From Trileptium ribeirensis (lineage: Eukaryota; Nematoda; Enoplea; Enoplida; Thoracostomopsidae), in contig JASANE010005040.1 in NCBI GenBank assembly GCA_030248225.1, forward strand, positions 1-64,000: a stretch of 64,000 bases of DNA. The letters are read 5' to 3'. The notes under the pieces are model-generated. The model was given only the letters and a program-made list of their open reading frames with translations, searched no databases and was not told where the DNA came from. The translations under genes were made by a program, and so were the position numbers. Positions 35,301 through 47,300 of this stretch are shown piece by piece (the first letter of the stretch is position 1; the number at the start of each line of letters is the position of its first letter).

Positions 35301-38300
35301 TTGTCTTATAGTAAAATAAACCGTTCGCTCGTAAAATTCTGAGTATAACCCATCTCCAACAACTCAACAAGTCCTATTTAAAACGACAATTTTGGTGTCA
35401 AACTTGTTCGAGATCGGTCGATTCAAAACTACTTGTACCTGAGCAAGTTGATTTATATTGACTTGTTTTAAATGGGGTAATAATGAAAGTCGATAAGATT
35501 TGACGCCCCAAATTAAAACAACTTTGAAATTTATCCATGGACACATCGTGTAATGGTTTAAGCGCATTTTTGATTTAGTACGGATGTAGCCAAATTCTTG
35601 CGTCGGGCTTTGGGACCGAATGTCACACGCGTTGCAGCTTTATTGGTTTTGTTATAGTTCGTTTTACACTGTTGTTTCATAACAGATGTAATAATGGCGA
35701 GTGCTTCGAAATCAAAACACATTAACTTTACAATAAACTGTTTTACAGTTCAAGAAGAGTGCTGTGGATGGATTTTAGAAAATTGTTTTGTCTGACGTTT
35801 ATCTGACTTTTCAGTATGTGTAAGGTGGAGCTATGTGGTCATTCTTCTGACCAAAAATTCGAAAAACTGACGTCGATTGATTTCTTCGTTACTCAGGTCC
35901 ACAAACGTTTTACCTGATGACTTTTGCCAAATAAAGATCATAGATCGCAACGTTATCTCATTGGGAACTGCGGCTCTACGGACTGCCATATAGAATTATT
36001 ATTGTGTATGTTTTATTGCTGTAATCCTGCAAGGGCAGGTCTTTATTTCTCTGTGACTTTGACTGTCAAAAATAGCCTTTCATTTCCAAAGCTGTGATTA
36101 GAAAATGTTTTTATTGTAGTAATGAATAAGAATTCCTAAAATTTTGTCCTGTGTTTAATAATATCACCCTGTTGGTATTAATGTAGTTTACTACGTATAT
36201 ATTATAACTTTCTGGAACTTTCACATGGGGTAAGGAAGCTTAATTTGCTACTATACCATAGTCACAGTCTGGGCTCTCCATTCGTTGAAAATTTTGCCGG
36301 GGGCATTTTGCCTAGAGAAAAAACGGTTAAAAATCGTGTCAGAAACTGTCCCAAATCGCTTTTGATGGAGAGAAAATACGATTTTGAAGCGAATTTGGAT
36401 AAAATTTGAGAAATTTTTGGCTTCAGAACGGAATTTTAGTGTAAATTTTGATCAAATTTTTTGTAGTTTGGACCGATGGGAAACAAAAAATTTTCCGAGA
36501 GGCGGTGAACCGGGGGAGCCCAAAATTTTGCCAGGGGGCGTGAACCGGGGGGCACCTGTACTGAACCAGAGGGAACCGAAAAATGCCAGAGGCCCCGACC
36601 CACCCCCAATTTGGAGAGCCCAGACAGTTAGCTATTTATAATTTTTATTTGAGGGATTCCATTTGGATAACTTGGCTTCAATGAGGATGTGTGAGATTTC
36701 TAGTTACTTAGATTCTGCACGACATCAACGGAAACTTATTTTTGAATTTGATTGCAACAGAGTAAGATCTTTCGCTGACTTTTTGACGTATCACCATAAG
36801 TAAGTAGTAGATACCATAGATTTACAAGCTGTACACTGTCAGATTCCCGTTTCTGCAACGCACTACCGTATGTGGTTTTAAAGCCGAACCGTGGCGTAGA
36901 AGTTTTGGGTTGTTTCGTGTTTTAGGATGTAGAGCGTGGTCGCGAACGCGATGGTATCGTTCGCTCATCGGTTGGCAGTTTCGGCTTGCCGGAAGGTACT
37001 GACACGTCTACGGAATTGGAATATCTTCGCGTTGAGTGTAAGGATTTGTCGGAAAAACTGGAAACGCTACGGGTGCGACGTTCCGAAGATAAACAAAAGC
37101 TCATCGATTACGAAAAATGTAAAATCCAGCTTGAGCAAGTACAACAATTTTTTTCAATCTAGTTTGGTCAAACGGCATTCTAGAAAACAAAGTCGATTTC
37201 TTTTATAACATTATTTAACCAGTTTTTAACATAGTTTAGGTTATCGCTGGATTTTGTCGAGCCAAAACTCAAGCCTTGTATTTTGGAACTTATTGATTTG
37301 CAGTGCGCATGTGACGCATTCACAAAGTCCATGCTTCTGTAGTTAGCACTCCTGAATTAAATTCTTGCTCTAGTGTGTTATCGGTGTAGATACTATAAAT
37401 TTTGAAGTTACAACAAGGTTTATCCCGTTAGAGAATGAAATCTCTGGGCATAATTTTCGCGTTTGTTGGGAACACCATATAAGTTTTAACTACGGCATAT
37501 TTACATTTTTTAAATAACCGTAAACTATAATACGTAAAATAAAGATAAATCGTATTTGCTTGTTTCTGAATTGTTAGGCCCATATGCTTGAACTCACAAA
37601 CAGAAGAGCAAGAGAGATAATTAACCCTTCATTTGGTTGCCAACAGCGACGAAGTCATGGCGGTTTTGATGTTAGCTCTAAACAGATATATGTAGATATA
37701 TGTCTACATCGTTTGCCACAATCGTCCGACTCCGTCTCAAATTTAAGACCAGTGTTTGTAATTTTCGCTTATCAGAATAATTTTCAAAGATTTACAAATT
37801 CGCAAAGTAATTATTGCTTTGTTGGTTCAAAATTTTTCAATAGATGCACACAGACTACATTTTCCAATTTTGCCGTTGTGGAGTGATATCGAAAGGAATC
37901 GAATATGCTCCTATTCACCTTAGGATAGGTTGTGCTGCCAAATTATAAACCCATAATCTATAACACTATGTCAGCCTTGGTTAGATGTGACATCTTGTGC
38001 TAGCTTTAGTTTTTCCTGCAAATTGCCTGTACATATGCGATGCCAGTCACAAATGATTTCTAATGAGCTACGGCTCTTTTAATGTTGTCAAAACACCACG
38101 CATATTTTTACAAGCGAGTGGAACGGCATTTCTTTGTGTCCACTACCAAACCTTTGCGTTTAAAATTTTTTTTCTTGTGGATGATGGTTTTGTTAACTGA
38201 TGTTTTTTTGGCTGAAGTATTTTTGCTAGATCTAGTCTACCTTTTAGTGTTTTGCTGTTTTGTACTATTTCTTCGCAGTATTATAGACAATACGCTGGTA

Positions 38301-41300
38301 ATTTGTCGAACTTTGTTCACACAGTGGGCGATAGGTTAAATACCGGCTCGGGAAAGTGAGAATTGGCTTTTGTACCTCAGGTTTCGGAACGAATCATCGA
38401 TAACAAAATGAGAGTCATCCGTTCACCCTAAATTGAAGATACCACTTAAATGACATGTTATTGCGCTGGCTATTTATATCTAGCAAAATCTAACAACACA
38501 CTTTTATTCTTATATATCGTTTCAGCTAATGGAATATAAGAATCAAATGTCTGAACAACATGCACAACTTCAGCGGGAATTGCAACAAGCGCTCAAGGTA
38601 AGTGCTATTAATAAAAGTATTTCATCTGTCTGGTCTGATGTTTGCTCGGGGGGGGGGCTTGGACGCAAGAGAGGTGCATGCTGGTATTCTGTTGCTACCG
38701 AAGGTGCAGTTGCATTACCTAGTGGTCCGGCGTGTTACGAAATAAACAGAAAGTATCGCTGTAAAGTAGTTGATCGCACCTGCGACTTTTCGCACGTCGG
38801 CGATAGTCACAGATTCTCCTGATTGCAATTGGGCGGCGTCAAATTGGGATCCTGGTTATGCGAATCCCGTCCCTATGTAGGATTCGATGAACGATACGAA
38901 GCAATACACGAATGTTGTTTATGATAGCCAGTTAGTCAGCTAGGTAACGGCATTCGATGTTGGCAGCACTACAGAGGTCGACGAGGGGACTGATTGCCGA
39001 TCTGGTGACGCTGCCAAATCTTCTGCCTCGCTGGTCCACACAACACAACTGATGGCAAAACTTCGAAGTCTCGGTGTTCAACACAAGATTCAGCATCCAC
39101 AACGCTCACTGCTAACGTGGAGAAGACAGTAAAATTGTTGATATCGTTGATGATGATGATGGTGACAAAATTTCGTTTCGAACTATCGATGCGTTGATAT
39201 TATACATTCGCATTTATCAGAGAATAACCGGTACCAGCAACCGCAACCGTTTATTTAAACCGGATCCGCAACCTGGTCTTCGAAACTTATAGTAACACAG
39301 CTGAAGGAAGAATTGAAGGTATAGTGGATTTAAAATGTATTGAAAAAACATTTACATTAAACTTAATGTATTGCAATGGCATTATTGCCTTTCTGAAACT
39401 TTAAAGAAACTGAGGAAGCTAATAATGGTTATTTATTGATCAATATTTCGGCTTATAGTCACCCAGAGCAAAAAATGCCTTCCACTATACACCCTTGCGT
39501 ATACTGCGTCAAATTTAATGTGCTTATAACTAAGTATGCTTGCATAGACCGTAGAATATTACACTTTCGCTTTGTCTCTACTCGCCTTCCTTTCCTACAC
39601 ATGCGTTTGTTACATGTTGTTCCGTCGAAAACTTGAAATTATCGGTTTATATGGTTCTAAGACAAAATAATGGAAGGTAATTTTCTGATCAGTTGTCAGA
39701 GACACTGTTTAGACTATCGTTGTGCAAACAGGCCCGTCAGTTAGATGATAATGATGATAACTTTCTAATCAGAATGATATACATGAGACAAACTGTGATA
39801 CTGCTCTCACAGTTTCAATAAATACATGTCATTGGCAAGAAAGCAGTTTCTGGCTGCGTTGCAGATAACGTTACTTTACTTTAATGTAGACTGATTTACA
39901 AAGTTTACAGGCGCACTGGATGGCGTTCAACGCAATTTATGCTTACGCAACTTAGCCAAGCTTACGCTAAGTACTTCTACGTAATCCATACTCTGTTACC
40001 GAGTTGGATGGATTAATTAGAACATACCCAACAGAGTTCTGAATGTGTAAAATAGATGCTACAAGCATCTACCTGGCTTTGTTTTGTTAACAAACTCCTG
40101 CAGGTTAAGACGAAAAATTCCTACCGAAATTATTTGCCCTACTTACCTTTCACGTGGCAAATTGCTGAGTTAATTTTTTGTTTTGCTTGGTTGTATTGGG
40201 ACTTGATCATTGTGTATATTATTACATATGTTTGGATCACAGATGAAGCAAAAACGTGGAAAATTTCAAACAATTTTTTAGCTGGAATTACGGTTCCGGT
40301 ATGGTTTTTGCCCTTTGCCGTAATCGCAACCGGAACACGATTTTCGCCGGAACCGGAATTCCGTTACTCCCTGGCATTTATATATTACATAAATCTCCTG
40401 AAATATTGCATGATGGGATATCGCTCGAAGCCTCAGAGTCTGTTGCAAGTTATCGTCGTTCGTCTTATCTGTCCTTAGGTTAAGCTCGTTGCCATTGTCT
40501 TCAGGATTGATAGCTCGCCGTTTCTTCATCGTGCGCCTGGAACAATAAATACAAGCGAAACCATTCGTACATTCACTGTTGTACCTCGACATTCCAGGCG
40601 GAGAAAGGTTATTTTGCTTAAAGCGAATATAGTCGAATAATGTTCTCGTTGACAAGAGCCGAATTCGAATTATTCGTATATTTTAAAACATCAATGTAGC
40701 TGCTACCGAATGAAGGTGACCGCTGATGTTCTGTCGACCTGTAGCAATTACAGCAGGTTGAAACGTCTTGCGGGGGTGTAATGTCAAGGCGACAATATCT
40801 ATTTGTAAAGGATAGGCTTCTTCCTTCGTAAATCCTTCGAATCACTCTGCATCGCTAAACGAAGGCACCGCATCGTCATCCTTACTGATCGTCTACGGCG
40901 GCGTCGCTTCTTTCTCGTTATCACTGCATTATTTATCGGTTGTAAGATGATTATTAGATGCCATTTGCAAAATATAGAGATGATTGATGGCGCGACGGAT
41001 CACGTGGCCATTGGATAGTCGCAGTTTAACGGAAGGGATTTCACCATCAGAGCTGGGCATCACGCGCAGCACACGCGCCAGCATCCTCGTCCCTCGTGAT
41101 GAGTCACCGCTTTTGGCGATGACAACTTCATCAACAGCTGGATGGCCTTGGAGATCACTACATCCAGTGTGATGTTTGGTTTGCCACCGTTCTCGCCTAC
41201 TTAACAAGTGTTTGTTATACCAAAATTCCATAAGCTGTCCAGTCGACGTTGTGTCCACTTCCAGTAGTACAATAAATGATTGTTGGCTTCACCATCGTCC

Positions 41301-44300
41301 GTTCGGGTTGAAACGTCAATAGTTGGTGCGTTCTTTGGACTACAGATTAAGAAATCGGTAAAGCTAAGCGCATAGCCGGAATGAATAAGTACGCTGTACG
41401 CATAAGTAATCGGACGGGTGTTCATTATAGCATCCATTTCTGCAACTAGCGTCGCGAAATTATCCCACGACAATAATTTTCGACCGATTACGGATCGGAT
41501 AGAATTTTTAACGATGGCGACGAGACGCTCATAAAAACTCTCCACAGGGCCAATTCTGTGATAAATATCTACGAGATACCCTTAGTTGAAATATAGCATT
41601 GCATTGGGGGTTGAAAGCATTGTACTGTTGGATCGTTTAGCACATGATGCCATGTCCTATCGGAGAGTGTTTTTGCAAGCCTAGTAGACACAACACAACG
41701 GATGTGAAAGCTTCGAAGTCTCGGTGTTCAACGCAGAATCCAACATCCACAACGCTTACTGTTAACGTAGGGAAGAGAGTAAGATATCGTTGATGATGAT
41801 GGTGACAAAATTTCGCTTCGAACTATCGATGCGACGATGCGTTGATGTATATTCGCATTTGTAAATTACATAATTCTTCTGAAACTGTGCATCAAGGGAT
41901 ATTGCTGGAAGCCTCAGATTCCTTTGCGAGTTATCCTCGTTCATCTGCTCTTCCCAGAAGTTCGTTACCATTGTCTTCAGGGTTGATAGCTTGTCGTATC
42001 TTCATCGTGTACCTGGAGTATTAAATAAAAGCGAAACCACCCGTACATTCGCGGTTGTACCGTGACATGACGCTCTACTTTGGAGAATGCAAATGTATGT
42101 ACTATATTTAAACGTCAAATGGATGAAAATTATATAATTTTTGCATTTTTCAGCACTAACATGTTGCGTGCTTTCGAATGAAATTTTCTACCGTTGAAGT
42201 TATTAGTTTTGCACGTAAAAATTACTGTGGGTTATCAGAATGATTTGATATGTTTTTGTAGTTATCCGTGAAACTTTGAGATGCGTGCGTTAAAATTTTA
42301 GCTAGCGACTTTGGTTTCAGATATTCTTATTACTTAGCTTCGCAAAACATTGTTATTTACTTGAATACACGTTAGAAAACGCTGTTTAGAACAGCTACTT
42401 CTGCAGGTTCTAACAGCCGGGGTTAATGATGGTTGTTGTTAAGCACGAAACATGATTTAAGGCTTATGGAAATACGCGCTAACGTTTTACCGTTATACTT
42501 TTTTACGAGGTGCGGTATTTAATTAGTGTATTGTTAATCATGCTTTGAGGATGCCAAAGAAGCAATGGAAGCCCGTGAGTCGCACACCGATGAGATGTCC
42601 GACCTGGCAGAGGCAATCGAAATGGCTACATTAGGTAAGCAGATGTCGCGTTTGTTTGCTAAAGTTGTCCAGGTCACTTTGCTTGTTGCACAACTCTAAG
42701 TGTGTGTAGCTTGAAAAAGTTATAGCTTTGTAATCGGAGTTCGATGGCAAGTTACTGTTGCCCCAGTAAGCTTAAAGTGACTAGAATCTCACTAAGCCTT
42801 TCTCAGCGGAAGCGTTTGAGGAAGGGCAATGGCGTTACCGTCTAAAATGCGCATGCGAATTTTGCTGTTTTAAAGTGATTAGTGAATCGACAGTGAAATG
42901 GAGCGAGCGTGGTTTTATCTATAAGTTGTTACGATGTCCAATCACGTGCAATATGCTTTGTGCTTAAGTTACACCATAAAACCGCTGGAACCTTAAATCC
43001 ATTGAAACCCTAAACCTTCTTCGATTCTGAACCCATCGAAAGCAACTAAACATGAAATATTTTTGTTGATCTTTATATAACCAAACCTTCGTATTCAGTG
43101 TACCAAAACGTATATATAGACCATTCTTGATGCCCTGTCCGCAATACATAAGCAAGCTACTGAAAAGAGAGTATATTTGGAAATCTGGTTCATTGATTCT
43201 AAACACATTGAAAACGTCTGCAGAGGTATGAAACATTTGTGCTGATCTGGAGATAACCAAACCATGGTATTCAGTATACCAAAACGCCTATATATAGACC
43301 ATTATTACGTAATACATAAACGAACTACTCAAGAGATACTGTATTATGAAAATCAGTTCACTGACTCTAATCCCAATGAAGACATTTGAAAAGGCTTGCA
43401 AAATGAATTCTAGACTCTACATAACCAAACCATTGCATTCGACGTACCCAGAACCCTATAAACAAACCCTTTTAATGGCCTTGTCGCTGTACATAACACA
43501 ACAAATAAAAATAGATTACATCTTGTAAATCGGGATCGTCGACTGTAAAACTCTTGAAATCCCATGAAGAGGTATAGTGCAGTCAGGTTGGTCTCCAGGC
43601 ATGGCTTTTATTTTGTGTATTTTATTGTGTAAATACACACCGCTGAAAAAAATTGACATAAAATTTTACACACTTCTGATATTTGCCTCCGATTAAAATT
43701 TTATCATCATATTAGGTTGAGTGAAATCAAAAATTGAAATTGATTTTTCTACCATTGAAAATCGCAAACATATTATTTGTAAACGTGAAATTTCATATGC
43801 GTATATTATTATTCACGACAGCACAAAACGTTACCTACCACTCCGCAGTTTGTATTTTACAACACAATTAACAAATTATATGTATAAAGATATTTTATTA
43901 TGGCGCATATTTGAAATACACACCATGTAAGAATTTTACACACTGATGGAAAAATTTGCACTTCAACAAAAGAAAAGCCTGACTCCAGGTAGGAAAACGG
44001 TCGTATTTATCGTGCTTTGTAGTTCATTAGACACTTGTTGTACTGTAAAAACACGCGATGAGATGCTGAAATTTGAAAAAAAATCCATATTTTATGCAAT
44101 GGTGTCGACCTCGAGCAGCCCAATAAGTGCCCTTATAAAAAGGCGTTGTTCAGCAAAGTTGTAGACTTCTATGAGCGGATTCTATTTTTCGACGCGAAGG
44201 CTGTGTCGCGAGATATGGGCTGCCAAATAATATTACCCGTAGGGCCAAATTTGGCAAAGAAATACTTGTTTTTACCAATTTCACCCCAAATATGGCGTAG

Positions 44301-47300
44301 GAGCTGTTCACGTTTAACTGAATAGCGTATCGTCACCACTTTTGCAATGAATCAACCAATTGTCAAAAATGTTCCGCCCAAACACAAGTTATGAGTGACA
44401 GCGACACACAAAGAATTTTCACGATTTCCCCCTAGCTCCCTCAGTGGACACTCCGCTGGGTTTCAGCAAACCAGCTTTGTGCGAGCACAAAATAATAATA
44501 AAGGCATAGCCTTACTAGTTTTTTTTAAATTGTATGAAAACTGTAAGGGCGGATTTATTTGTGATTTCTATAGTCGAATCGGGTGCATCTGGGGTGAGGG
44601 TGCGGATTTCGCTTTTCTCAATATTACTGAATGACAAAAGCTAAACTTGTGATGACTGCAACAGTAAAAACATAGAACATGCACGTGAACATGTACAATT
44701 CTTGTGCAGAATATCACAAAGAGGAGGTAGTGCTATTTTTATGCGTAACACATTCAGTTACAGGTGATTAAGCAAAATAATTTAAAAATGACACCATGCT
44801 CGCTCCGTTTCACTTTCGGTTGCGAGTTACTAGTTTCTAGAGTCAAGAAGACCGATATATTTTAAATTAATTAGTCTTTCAAAAATGTATGAAGATCTTG
44901 TTTTGTTTTCAGATAAAGAGATGGCTGAAGAAAAATGCGAAATATTGCAGTCTGAATGTGAATCGTTGAAAGAAAAAGTAGAAGAATTAACGTTGGATCT
45001 TGAAATAATGCAGCAGGAAATGCAAAAAGGTTAGTCGAAATTTGTTACCGTTTTTACGCTAGTCACAGTGCTAATATGCCACCTTGTGCAACAGTTGCCA
45101 CTCACAACAGATAACAAAATTTGTCGTCTGTTTCGGATGTGTCTACGTTAGACTTGCGAGGGGTTTTAGTCATCTAAATATTGAAAAAATAATGGTTGCA
45201 ATGTCAAGCTGGATCCTCTAAGCGTTCTTTTATCGATGACTGTTTTAGGTAACACACAAGTCTAAAATACTGTTTATGCTATCCGTTGGTTGCAACACTG
45301 AAGTCAATGAGCTAAAATTATGTTTTCATCTAACCATCCCATTATAAATTCTTTATAATTTCGTTGATGTAAATTAATTCAATGCATTTGCAATCATTTC
45401 GCACTTGTTTTATTATCATTTAGAAATTTCGACCAACGGCTCGCACTGTAAGTTAACGGAGTATTTTTACTCTGTAATTAATATCTAATAGCCAAGTATC
45501 AGTAAAGAATATACATAATTGTTTTTGCAAGAATAAAAATATATGGTCCGAAATAATCACATTACGTTTCAGGCGGAGAAAAAGTTGGCGATGCTTTTCA
45601 TTTGAAACAGCTTGAACAACAAAACGAACGTTTGAAGGAAGCCGTTGTCAAGTAAGAAATTGTTCAATTGTGTAACTTTTATTATAATTTTTGTTGTCAG
45701 TGTAATACCCGGGACGCTGCTGCGCTGTAATTTCTGAACCCGGTGCCCGTAAGACCCCAGCAATCGAGGGCAAACCAAACCTACATTTTGCATCGTTTCT
45801 CGAGTTCAGATCCAAGAAGCTACGGTGCTTGTCAAGCGACAGGAGCGCCTTGGGAGCGTTTTCGGATCCTGCCGGATTGGTTGCTCGCCTCGCTTACGTG
45901 GTAGTACCCTTGACGTCTTGAGGAAAGTTGGCACCGTCACCTGCTCGGAGGCCAAGGAGACTTTGCCGCTATTCCCTATCATGATCTCACGTAGAAGTTA
46001 TAATCAGCTACATCGTTCGGGGTTATTCGACAATTACGTTATAGCCATATTGGCCCCCACCAGCGTCCAACAATCCCCGGACGTTTAACGTTAGACGGAC
46101 CCCATCGCTCCATTCAGTTACGGGACCCGCGGATGGTTACCAAACTTTTTGCTGACGGCGTTGGACCTTTGGAACTCTCGCACATGTTGATTCGCCAACA
46201 AAACACGCGCGTGCGATCCTCCGACGCCAGCCGTGAACACAGTCCGTCGACTGGAACGGCGATTTCATATCGCTACATATATCACCAATTAATACAAGAT
46301 CACTGTAAGCTTTTTAGCAATGGTTTATTGATAAGTCGGATACACCTTTAGTACGGGTCAGCAAAGAACAATAGTACAACCCGCCAAAAATGACTGTCGC
46401 TCGCTCGCGACTCGCTCGAAATAAATTTGTTCTAAAAATAGAATTTTCTATTAATTTAAATAGTTGCGAAATCTCGAGCGAGCCACTCGCTCGCGACTCG
46501 CTCGAAATGCGACGGTCATTTTTAGCGAGTACTGTACATTCAATAATAACAGTGCGCACAAGTAATAGAAATGACACATTCGATATGACACAAGAACGAA
46601 ATTCCCGCAGATACTTAGTCTTAGGACAAGATTAGGGTCTTATCTTTGCCAATAAAACGTACACTGACGTAACTAGTTCGATACCGCTTGGTTTTCATAA
46701 ATATTCGATTCAAATGACGGCTGCACTCACCTTAATGAAAGAACCTGGGAAAAACGTGCAAACTCTCTACAATACAGATAATAGGGCGCCAGAAGCTAAC
46801 TAATCGCTCAATTCCAATTGGTCGGTTCACCTAGGCTGAGGGCGAACAGGACCTAAATAACAAGCACAAAGATAACACCTAAGAATGCGTGTAGTATTAG
46901 GGTACATACGCCCCTTGTGGCATGGTAACACGAATAGCATTGAGTTATTCGATTTCTTGTCTTATTCTACAACTAGTCTACGATGGGTTTAAATACGACA
47001 AAGTATAATTGGTACATCAATTAATTAGCGTGACACAAGAACATATATTTCAATACAATAATACGTTACGAGTCACTAAGGTTTGGTACGACGCAATGCG
47101 ATGACATGGCATGACCTGTAGGTACGTAATAGTTCATAAGTAATTTTCTATTTTCCGACAAACCATGTTAGAAATTAATGTCACAAATAGTTTCAAGGAA
47201 CTTGTCGATTCATCTTGTATGTAATATTGTAACAGCTAATCAAAGGGAATTAAATTGCTCAATTTCTTGTCCTAATAACGCCAGGATTGGTCACTTCCAT

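Larger units (their letters stand above)
39032..42067 (-). mobile_element. BEL/Pao element, internally deleted, second copy
   Basis: Two long terminal repeats of about 386-396 bp (39032-40591 with a hAT insertion inside, and 41682-42067) flank only about 1.1 kb of internal sequence. That sequence encodes the end of the integrase on the minus strand. LTR landmarks are ACACAACACAAC, CTTCGAAGTCTCGGTGTTCA and TGATGATGATGGTGACAAAA at one end, and TCAGG.TTGATAGCT.G.CG then GTACATTC.C.GTTGTACC at the other. Gag, protease, RT and RNase H are missing. The outer target duplication could not be identified. Confidence 0.85.
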
